From Alphaproteobacteria bacterium (GTDB lineage Bacteria; Pseudomonadota; Alphaproteobacteria; ATCC43930; CGMCC-115725), in contig JAGWIH010000040.1 in the NCBI GenBank assembly GCA_028866355.1, positions 1-11,593 on the forward strand: a DNA stretch of 11,593 nucleotides, given 5' to 3'. The notes beneath the pieces were generated by a model. It did no database searches. It was not told the origin of the DNA and worked only from the letters and a program-made list of their open reading frames with translations. Positions 5,378 to 11,593 of this stretch are shown piece after piece. Each line of letters opens with the position of its first letter. The first letter of the stretch is position 1. The translations under genes were made by a program, and so were the position numbers.

Positions 5378-6876
5378 GGCGGCGTCCCAGGCAGACGATA
5401 GATCTGGAAGCGCGGCGAGATGAAAACCGGCTGCAGTCCGCTTCCGGCGCGCAACGTAAACGGCTGCCGGCCGGCGAATGTGATATAGCGGCACCGTGCC
5501 AATGCCCGCGCAACCTCCGGCGGCAGCGGCGCGCCGCCATCAACGTAGAAACGCCACAACGCACCGGCCGAGAGCTGATCCGCGATCGCGCCGTATACGC
5601 GCGTGAACGCAATCGGTTGCTGCGTGGCGTACGCGAACAAGGTGGGCACGAATGCGTCGCGGCGCGCGACCGCGAGGACTGGGAAATGCAGCAGCGGCGT
5701 CGCCTCGACATTGACTTCGGCGTCGGCGAATGCAACCGCGACGGGCGCGCCAACCGGCAACGAGTCAAGGCCAGCCAGTAGATCGGCATAAAGTGCGCCG
5801 CTGCCCTGCCACACGGCAGCGACGACGCCCAACCGCAACGCGAACAAGACGAAGGCAGCGGAAAGAAATAGCCGCCCTTGGCGCGCAAACGGCGTCTGCC
5901 AGGCACTGCCCCCGATCAGCAGCAACGCCATCGCGAGCGGCATGCGACGATCGGCGCCGGTGGCGCCGAATAGCGTGTCGGGCATCACGACATAAAGCAA
6001 TGCGAGAACCACCAGCGGCGCCGCAGCCGCCGACGCGACACGCAACCACCCCCGCCAGTAGGCAAACGCGGCGCCGATCACCGCCAAGGCGAAACAGGCG
6101 ATATCGAACGGTCGGCTATAGAGGTCGAAGACGCTGAAAGGCAGATCGAGCTTGCGGACCGGCCGCGCGAAGCGAATGCCTGATCCGATCGCCGTCGCCA
6201 CGTGCAACGGCACGAACGCCGCCGCGAACAGCACCAGACTCGGCAGAAAAGACAAGAGCAGCACAAGCACGGCCCCGGCGGCCGCCTCGCGGTCGCGCCA
6301 TAGTCGGCCGGCCTCGTAGCCGGCCACCATCGCGCCGAAGATGCCGAACGCCATCAGATGCGCGAAATAGACGGTCAGCGCTGCGAGCACGCCGAAGCCC
6401 AGCCGTACGGCGATACCGCGTTCGCGCAATGCAATCCAGCCGGCAAGAGCGCAGAACGCCAAACCCAGACCGAATAGGAAATTGATGAAGCCCCACAGCA
6501 ACAATCGGTTGTAAACCAGCAGAAACGCCGTCAGCGACCACGCCGACCAGCGTCCCTGCAACGCGCGATGAAGCACGGCGACGCCGCCCGTTGACGAAAA
6601 ATACGTTGCGACGAGAAACAATTTGCCGGCGGTCGACAACGACATCACACCGAGCAGCGGCGGAACGAGCACATCCATGGCCAGGTCGGGCAGAGGCCGC
6701 CACGCCAGCGCGTAGAATTGCCGCAGTGTCGGCGAGCCGCTCAAGGCGGCGAGCACATGCATGCGCGCAAGATGGTTCGGATAGTCGACGAGCGGCGGTA
6801 GCGGAGTCAGAAACAGCGGAATGCAGGCGATCAACAGCAAGGCCGCGAACGCGGCGGCAAAGACGCGGAACGGCAT
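5374..6876 (-). CDS. Polytopic membrane protein with DYPNHLAR loop, GT-C-like
   Basis: About 500 residues from the preferred ATG at 6876 (MPFRVFAAAF), which starts directly with the first membrane helix. Roughly ten hydrophobic segments follow up to about residue 360, then a soluble C-terminal part of about 130 residues. Directly after helix 1 is LPPLVDYPNHLARMH (26-40), with Asp31, Asn34 and His35. An acidic/His motif in the first extracytoplasmic loop is the hallmark position for GT-C catalytic residues, but no named family can be assigned by eye. Other conspicuous segments are WRPLPDLAMD and GADRRMPLA. The start is uncertain: the frame is open back to a GTG at 6969, with another ATG at 6945, and no start has a strong Shine-Dalgarno sequence. 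The gene overlaps the next by 4 nt and diverges from lptF. A role in a lipid-linked or surface glycan is inferred only. Confidence 0.87.
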   Translation of the reverse strand: MPFRVFAAAFAALLLIACIPLFLTPLPPLVDYPNHLARMHVLAALSGSPTLRQFYALAWRPLPDLAMDVLVPPLLGVMSLSTAGKLFLVATYFSSTGGVAVLHRALQGRWSAWSLTAFLLVYNRLLLWGFINFLFGLGLAFCALAGWIALRERGIAVRLGFGVLAALTVYFAHLMAFGIFGAMVAGYEAGRLWRDREAAAGAVLVLLLSFLPSLVLFAAAFVPLHVATAIGSGIRFARPVRKLDLPFSVFDLYSRPFDIACFALAVIGAAFAYWRGWLRVASAAAAPLVVLALLYVVMPDTLFGATGADRRMPLAMALLLIGGSAWQTPFARQGRLFLSAAFVLFALRLGVVAAVWQGSGALYADLLAGLDSLPVGAPVAVAFADAEVNVEATPLLHFPVLAVARRDAFVPTLFAYATQQPIAFTRVYGAIADQLSAGALWRFYVDGGAPLPPEVARALARCRYITFAGRQPFTLRAGSGLQPVFISPRFQIYRLPGTPP

Positions 6877-7045
6877 GTCCGCAAAATCGATCCCGCCCCG
6901 ATCCGACACCGAATCTCCATTCGCCACGCGCCGGGAGATTTCCATGCCATCGGTTCGCCCGCAAGTCACTTAGCCCGGCCGACGAATCGCCTAATCCATC
7001 GCGCGGACGCGGCAATTCCCGCTATGGCCGAAGGCGCGCCGCACC

Positions 7046-7051
7046 TATAAT
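7046..7051 (+). promoter_or_regulatory. -10 element (TATAAT) of lptF, implying a leaderless start
   Basis: A perfect TATAAT lies 8 nt before the lptF ATG at 7060. A start 7-9 nt after the hexamer falls at 7058-7060, on or just before the A of the start codon. No Shine-Dalgarno sequence precedes the ATG, which fits a leaderless message. No good -35 is seen at 16-18 nt spacing (TATGGC at 17), so an activator or an alternative sigma factor may help. Confidence 0.5.
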
Positions 7052-7059
7052 CGCGCGTC

Positions 7060-8163
7060 ATGGACCGGATGACCTGGTATGTGTTCCGCCAAGCCCTGAT
7101 CGTGACGCTTTCGGTCGGCGTCATCTTCAGCGCGGCAGTGTGGCTTTTGCAGTCGCTACGCCTCGTCGACCTGATCGTTAATCGTGGACTCTCGATTGGG
7201 CTTTTCCTCTATCTGGCAACCTTGCTCTTGCCGCGCTTCGTCGAGGTCGTTCTGCCGATCGCAGTGTTCGCCGCGCTTGTCTTCGTCTATGCGAAGCTCA
7301 TCGCCGAAAGCGAACTCGTGGTTATGCGCGCTTCGGGCATGAGCCAGTGGGCGCTAGCCAAGCCGGCGCTGCTGATCGGCGCCGCTGGCATGATCACGCT
7401 CTATGCCATGGCCTTCTATTTCCTGCCGGCATCCAATCGAGCGTTCAAGGATCTGCAATTCGAGATCCGCAACAAGTTCGCCACGGCTCTCATCCAGGAG
7501 GGTGTGTTCAACACGCTGTCGGACACGCTGATGGTCTATGTCAAAGAGCGAGATTCCAAAGGCGATCTGCTCGGTTTGCTGATCGAAAATACGACCGACA
7601 AAGACAAACCGATCACGATAACGGCCGAGCGTGGCGCGCTCGTCGAAACGCCGGAGGGGCCACGCATCCTGATGGTGAACGGGACGCGCCAAATATTCGA
7701 TCGCCTCACCGGCAAGCTATCGTCGCTGTCGTTCAAAAGCTACACGCTCGACCTGTCGGAAATACAAAATGCGCCGACGCTGCGCGACCGCCAGCCTGAC
7801 GAGCTTTATCTGGGCGTGTTGCTTGATAATCTCAACAATCGGGCGCTCCTGGTCGAGCTCAACATGCGGCTCGCCGGCCCGTTGATGGCGCTGTCGATGG
7901 CGGCCATTCCGATTCTGTGCCTGCTGCCGGGCGAATTCAATCGGCGCGGCCAAGCGCGCCGCATCCTCATCGCCGTCGCCGCCGCCTTGGCGATGGAGAT
8001 CGTCGATGTCGGCCTGACCAATCTGGCGCGCAGCACCTTGACGGTCATTCCGCTTATCTACGCCAACGCCATCGGGCCGTTCCTCGCGGCGCTGTGGCTC
8101 TGTTGGCGCTCGGCCGGCGCGCCGCTGCCGGCCGGATACTTTGCCCAGCGCGTGCCCCGGTAG
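7060..8163 (+). CDS. lptF: LPS export ABC transporter permease LptF
   Basis: This 367-residue protein has the length of E. coli LptF (366) and the YjgP/YjgQ family architecture. It has three N-terminal membrane helices, a periplasmic jellyroll-like domain of about 130-260 residues in the middle (beta-rich, from AFKDLQFEIR to LDLSEI), and three C-terminal helices. The cytoplasmic segment ELVVMRASGMS (85-95), which forms the coupling helix contacting the LptB ATPase, is clear, and RLAGPLMALSMAAIP marks the fourth helix. With LptG and LptB it extracts LPS from the inner membrane and passes it to LptC. It is called LptF rather than LptG because it comes first in the pair and its sequence resembles alphaproteobacterial LptF; by eye the paralogues are distinguishable but similar. 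ATG 7060 is preferred; ATG 7069 is the alternative. lptG starts 5 nt after its stop. Confidence 0.96.
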   Translation: MDRMTWYVFRQALIVTLSVGVIFSAAVWLLQSLRLVDLIVNRGLSIGLFLYLATLLLPRFVEVVLPIAVFAALVFVYAKLIAESELVVMRASGMSQWALAKPALLIGAAGMITLYAMAFYFLPASNRAFKDLQFEIRNKFATALIQEGVFNTLSDTLMVYVKERDSKGDLLGLLIENTTDKDKPITITAERGALVETPEGPRILMVNGTRQIFDRLTGKLSSLSFKSYTLDLSEIQNAPTLRDRQPDELYLGVLLDNLNNRALLVELNMRLAGPLMALSMAAIPILCLLPGEFNRRGQARRILIAVAAALAMEIVDVGLTNLARSTLTVIPLIYANAIGPFLAALWLCWRSAGAPLPAGYFAQRVPR

Positions 8164-8168
8164 CGGCG

Positions 8169-9263
8169 ATGTCGCCCTGGAAGACGCTTTTCCGTTACAT
8201 CGCGCACCAGTTCCTGATCTGGTTCTTCGGCGTCTTCCTGACGATGATGGCGATCGTGTTCATGCTCGACTACGTCGAACTGATCCGCCGCGCGGGCACC
8301 AAAGCCGACGTCACGTTGCTGGTGCTGCTGAAACTCGCGTTGCTCAAACAGCCCTATATGGCGCAGCAGGTTCTGCCATTCGCCGTTCTGTTCGGCACCA
8401 TGATGGTGTTCTGGCGGCTGACGCGGAGCCATGAGCTTGTCGTCGCGCGTGCTTCGGGAATTTCGGCTTGGCAATTCGTCGCGCCGCCGCTCGCGGGCGC
8501 ATTCCTAATCGGCGTTCTCTCGGTCACCTTGTTCAACCCGATCGCGTCGGTCACGCAGGCGACTTACGAAACTCTGCAAAACCGCGTCCTGGGAGGAAAC
8601 CCGCAATTCGCGCTATCGAGCACCGGCCTTTGGCTGCGCCAGAGCGACAACAAGGGCAATCCGTCGATCGTTCACGCCGAGCGGTTCGTGCTGCCACAAC
8701 GCGCGCTGCACGATGTCATGTTCCTCTTCCTGGCGCACGACACGCTCCTCGAGCGTCGGATCGATGCGCAGCAGGCGACGCTCGGATCGGGCGTCTGGAC
8801 GGTGCGCGATGGCACCGACTGGTCGCCGAACGGCCAGCCGCAGCAATTCGCCGAGCTGACCATTCCAACCAACCTGACACCGGCCAAGATCCAGGACAGC
8901 TTCGCACCGCCGGAAACCATGTCGTTCTGGGAGCTGCCAGGCTTCATTCGCCTGCTCGAGGCGTCCGGCTTCTCGTCGCAACGCCATCAGCTTTATTTCG
9001 ATACGCTGTTGGCGAGGCCTCTCTTGTTGGCGGCCATGGTCCTGATCGCCGCCAGCTTCAGCCTGCGTATGCAACGCGCCGGCGGCGCGACACTGATGAT
9101 TGCCGTGGGCATCGCCAGCGGGTTCCTGCTCTATTTCCTGTCGGATATCGTATTCGCCCTCGGACTGTCGGCAACCATTCCGACAATGCTCGCGGCCTGG
9201 ACGCCGGCCGGGGTATCCTGGCTTGTCGGAGTCAGCCTACTGCTGCATCTCGAAGACGGCTGA
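8169..9263 (+). CDS. lptG: LPS export ABC transporter permease LptG
   Basis: This 364-residue protein is of the YjgP/YjgQ family, close to E. coli LptG (360). It begins MSPWKTLFRYIAHQFL, typical of the family's amphipathic N-terminus leading into helix 1. It has LDYVELIRR (33-41), the coupling-helix segment HELVVARASGIS (88-99), a central periplasmic beta-rich domain, and three C-terminal helices containing ARPLLLAAMVLIAASFSLR. It pairs with LptF to form the membrane part of the LptB2FG exporter. The frame is open 84 codons further upstream, but that stretch is arginine-rich and lies inside lptF, so it is a shadow. The start sits 5 nt after the lptF stop and has no strong Shine-Dalgarno sequence, suggesting coupled translation. 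Confidence 0.96.
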   Translation: MSPWKTLFRYIAHQFLIWFFGVFLTMMAIVFMLDYVELIRRAGTKADVTLLVLLKLALLKQPYMAQQVLPFAVLFGTMMVFWRLTRSHELVVARASGISAWQFVAPPLAGAFLIGVLSVTLFNPIASVTQATYETLQNRVLGGNPQFALSSTGLWLRQSDNKGNPSIVHAERFVLPQRALHDVMFLFLAHDTLLERRIDAQQATLGSGVWTVRDGTDWSPNGQPQQFAELTIPTNLTPAKIQDSFAPPETMSFWELPGFIRLLEASGFSSQRHQLYFDTLLARPLLLAAMVLIAASFSLRMQRAGGATLMIAVGIASGFLLYFLSDIVFALGLSATIPTMLAAWTPAGVSWLVGVSLLLHLEDG

Positions 9264-9267
9264 GGGT

Positions 9268-11502
9268 ATGAGTGGGGGGAAGTCGTTCGCCGGGATTATG
9301 GGCGTCGCCGCGCTTGTCGCTGCGGCAGCGCCCGCGGCTGCGCAAAACGCCGCGCATGCGTCAAACAAGCCGATCCTCTTCCAAGCCGACCAGGTGGAAT
9401 ACGACCAGGATCTCGGCCTGACGGTCGCCCGTGGCCATGTCGAGCTCGATCAATCCGACCAGATTCTTCTCGCGGATACCGTCACCTACAACCAGCGCAC
9501 CGATACCGTCACGGCGTCGGGGCATGTCAGTCTGTTGCAGCCAGGTGGCGACATCGTGTTCTCCGACTATATGGAGTTGCACGACAACATGCGCGAAGGC
9601 TTCATCAAGGACGTTCGCATTCTACTTTCAGACGGGTCGCGCCTTGCGGCGAACACCGGCCGCCGCGTCGAAGGGAACCGGACGGAGATGCGGCGCGGCG
9701 TATATTCGCCTTGCGAGTTATGCGCCAAGGACCCGTCGAAGCCGCCCGTGTGGCAGATCGAGGCCGCACGTGTCGTCCACGACAAACAGCAACAACTCGT
9801 CGAGTACCACGATGCCACCATGGAGCTCGACGGCTGGCCCATCTTCTATTCGCCGTATTTCTCCCATCCCGATCCGTCGGTGAAGCGGGCGTCCGGCTTC
9901 CTGCCGCCGACTTTTGGCGCCGGCGGTACGCTCGGCGTTCATATCACGCAGCCCTATTTCTGGGCGATTGGGCCGGACAAAGACCTCACCATCCGCCCGA
10001 CGGTGACGAGCGACGCCGGTGACGTCCTCGACGGCGAATACAGGCAAGCTTGGGGTTTCGGGCGACTCGATATCGACGGTAGCATCGAGGCCGGCGATGC
10101 TCCGGTTACAACCGGTCCGCTCGGCGTGCCGACGACCACCAATACGAACACATCGGTCCGCGGCCATCTCTTCGGTGCCGGCAGGTTCGATCTCACCAAC
10201 GACTGGCGCACGGGCTTTAATGTCCAGCGCGTATCCGACCAGGCTTATCTCCTCAAATATCACCTGCCGTATGGCTTCGGGCTACCGAGCAACTTCCTCA
10301 CCAGCCAGGTTTATGCGGAAGATTTCGGACCGCGCAGTTACGGCAATATCAGCGCCTATTCGTTCCAAAGTCTGAACACATTGGTAGGCGATGGCATCCA
10401 GCCGATTGTCGCGCCGATCGCGAGTTACGATTGGACGAGCCCGGCCGATCCCATCGGCGGCCGCCTTGAATTGACCGGCAACACCCTCAACCTCGAACGC
10501 CATAGCGGCCCCAATATGCGGCGCATTGTGACCAAAGCGGATTGGCGGTTGCCGTTCGATGGGCCGCTCGGCGATCGATATCAGTTGTCGATGTCCTTGC
10601 GCGCCGACGGTTACGATACCGATAACGTGCAGTCGACCCCGAACGCGCAAGTGCTTCATTCTGGCACTGCGGGCCGCGCGTTTCCGCAAGGCGCGCTGCT
10701 GTGGCGTTATCCGTGGGTTCGCCGCGACGGCGCCTCCAACGAGGTGATTGAGCCGATGGCCGGATTCATCGCCGCGCCCAACGGCGGCAATCCGGCGATC
10801 ATTCCCAACGAGGACAGCGGAGGTTTCGAATTCGACGAGACCAGCCTATTTCGGCCGGACCGGCTGCCGGGTTACGACCGTGTCGACAGCGGACAACGTG
10901 TCGATTACGGCCTACACACTGGCATCTACAATGCCGAGTACGGCAGCAGCAGCATCTTGATCGGCCAAAGCTACCGGTTGGAAAAGAGCGGCCCGTTCGA
11001 TATCGGCAGCGGCCTTGAAAATCAGATGTCCGACGTCGTAGGCGGCTTACTGCTCTCGCCGTCGACGTTTCTCGACTTGTACTATCGCATGCGGCTCGAT
11101 CACGCGACTTTGGCTATGCGTCGACAGGAAACGGGTTTTTCGACGGGGCCGGCCAATCTGCGCGTGAGCGGATCATTCATTTCGTTCAAATCGATACCCG
11201 GCCTGACCTCGCCCTTGGAGATCGGCGATCAGATTAGCATCGCCGTATCTACGGCTTTGACACAATATTGGTTCCTCGGCGTTCACGACACCCGTAACAT
11301 CAGTGAGGGTGGCAATACCATCTACTCGGGGGTCGACCTGACGTACCGCGACGATTGTTTCGCGATCACCACGTCGCTCCAGCAATCCGGCGTGCAGGTT
11401 GGTGACCTTCATCCGGGCGTTAGCCTTCTGGTCACATTCGTGTTCAAAAACCTGGGTGAGGTCGGCACAAAAGTGGCGTCAACCCAGCAATCGCAGCAAT
11501 AG
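9268..11502 (+). CDS. lptD: LPS-assembly outer membrane protein LptD
   Basis: This 744-residue precursor begins with a signal peptide (MSGGKSFAGI, hydrophobic core to about residue 21) with likely cleavage after APAAA at residue 25. Residues of about 32-145 form the LptA/OstA-like periplasmic domain (QADQVEYDQD; ARGHVEL; ASGHVSLLQPGG). YSPCELC (146-152) follows, then the family block WPIFYSPYFSHPDPSVKRASGFL (190-212) at the entry to the LptD beta-barrel, which ends in aromatic and amphipathic strands. With the lipoprotein LptE it inserts LPS into the outer leaflet. Only three Cys are in the mature protein: 149, 152 and 697 (YRDDCFA). The frame extends 56 codons upstream inside lptG, but that part is not LptD-like. 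The ATG at 9268 gives a proper signal peptide; an ATG at 9298 is a less likely alternative. The gap to lptG is 4 nt. Confidence 0.96.
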   Translation: MSGGKSFAGIMGVAALVAAAAPAAAQNAAHASNKPILFQADQVEYDQDLGLTVARGHVELDQSDQILLADTVTYNQRTDTVTASGHVSLLQPGGDIVFSDYMELHDNMREGFIKDVRILLSDGSRLAANTGRRVEGNRTEMRRGVYSPCELCAKDPSKPPVWQIEAARVVHDKQQQLVEYHDATMELDGWPIFYSPYFSHPDPSVKRASGFLPPTFGAGGTLGVHITQPYFWAIGPDKDLTIRPTVTSDAGDVLDGEYRQAWGFGRLDIDGSIEAGDAPVTTGPLGVPTTTNTNTSVRGHLFGAGRFDLTNDWRTGFNVQRVSDQAYLLKYHLPYGFGLPSNFLTSQVYAEDFGPRSYGNISAYSFQSLNTLVGDGIQPIVAPIASYDWTSPADPIGGRLELTGNTLNLERHSGPNMRRIVTKADWRLPFDGPLGDRYQLSMSLRADGYDTDNVQSTPNAQVLHSGTAGRAFPQGALLWRYPWVRRDGASNEVIEPMAGFIAAPNGGNPAIIPNEDSGGFEFDETSLFRPDRLPGYDRVDSGQRVDYGLHTGIYNAEYGSSSILIGQSYRLEKSGPFDIGSGLENQMSDVVGGLLLSPSTFLDLYYRMRLDHATLAMRRQETGFSTGPANLRVSGSFISFKSIPGLTSPLEIGDQISIAVSTALTQYWFLGVHDTRNISEGGNTIYSGVDLTYRDDCFAITTSLQQSGVQVGDLHPGVSLLVTFVFKNLGEVGTKVASTQQSQQ

Positions 11503-11593
11503 CCTAAATTCGTCGACAGTAGGAAATCCACGGCGTGCCAGTGTATCTTCCGTAACTGGAGACGCTTGGCCCCGACCACACGAGATCTTTATC

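Noticed and set aside
5378..5494. Upstream extension of the 614-residue membrane protein
   Set aside because: The extra 39 codons lie inside the preceding gene; the ATG at 5377 gives a 4-nt ATGA overlap and starts directly with a hydrophobic segment.
6116..7015. 299-codon minus-strand frame over the first membrane-protein gene
   Set aside because: Its Arg-rich, non-hydrophobic translation is out of frame with the clear polytopic membrane protein on the same strand.
7917..8168. Upstream extension of lptG
   Set aside because: The 84 extra codons lie inside lptF and are Arg/His-rich; MSPWKTLFRY at 8169 is a normal LptG N-terminus.
9100..9267. Upstream extension of lptD
   Set aside because: The 56 extra codons lie inside lptG, while the ATG at 9268 opens a proper signal peptide.

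Overview
The window is GC-rich and almost fully coding, and it reads as chromosome of an alphaproteobacterium. The best taxonomic markers are a 39-residue protein of the bacterial aa3-type cytochrome c oxidase subunit IV family, a largely alphaproteobacterial family, and an LptD with the CxxC plus single C-terminal Cys pattern. The order or genus cannot be fixed from sequence reading alone. No RNA gene, insertion sequence, CRISPR array, integrase or phage gene is visible.

Layout. Plus strand, 1-1053: the 3' part of a GT87/GT-C-type integral membrane glycosyltransferase (5' end outside the window), then the small CoxIV gene. Minus strand, 6876 down to 1050, in transcription order: two polytopic membrane proteins with a 4-nt start/stop overlap (5374-6876 and 3533-5377), leucyl aminopeptidase pepA (1970-3466), DNA polymerase III chi subunit holC (1521-1973, GTG start overlapping the pepA stop), and nucleoside diphosphate kinase ndk (1050-1460). 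ndk converges on the CoxIV gene with a 4-nt overlap. Plus strand, 7060-11502: lptF, lptG and lptD in a tight run with gaps of 5 and 4 nt. The last 91 nt hold no gene I can support; the next gene lies outside.

Function. lptF and lptG encode the inner-membrane permease pair of the LPS-exporting ABC transporter, and lptD encodes the outer-membrane translocon that receives the LPS. pepA-holC, divergent from lptFG, is an arrangement also known from Escherichia coli (lptG-lptF divergent from pepA-holC). Here that junction is widened by the two-gene membrane-protein cassette, which resembles GT-C glycosyltransferases but which I cannot assign to a named family. Together with the GT87-like gene at the left edge this makes three GT-C-like proteins close to LPS export genes. 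A role in modifying a lipid-linked glycan is a reasonable but unproven guess.

Regulation readable from the sequence: a good sigma70-like promoter for ndk with its -35 over the holC stop codon; a perfect TTGACA -35 upstream of pepA with an inverted repeat in the spacer; and a perfect TATAAT only 8 nt upstream of the lptF ATG, which predicts a leaderless lptFGD transcript. Most of the window is conserved housekeeping content. The items most worth a second look are the inserted membrane cassette and the leaderless lptF promoter.
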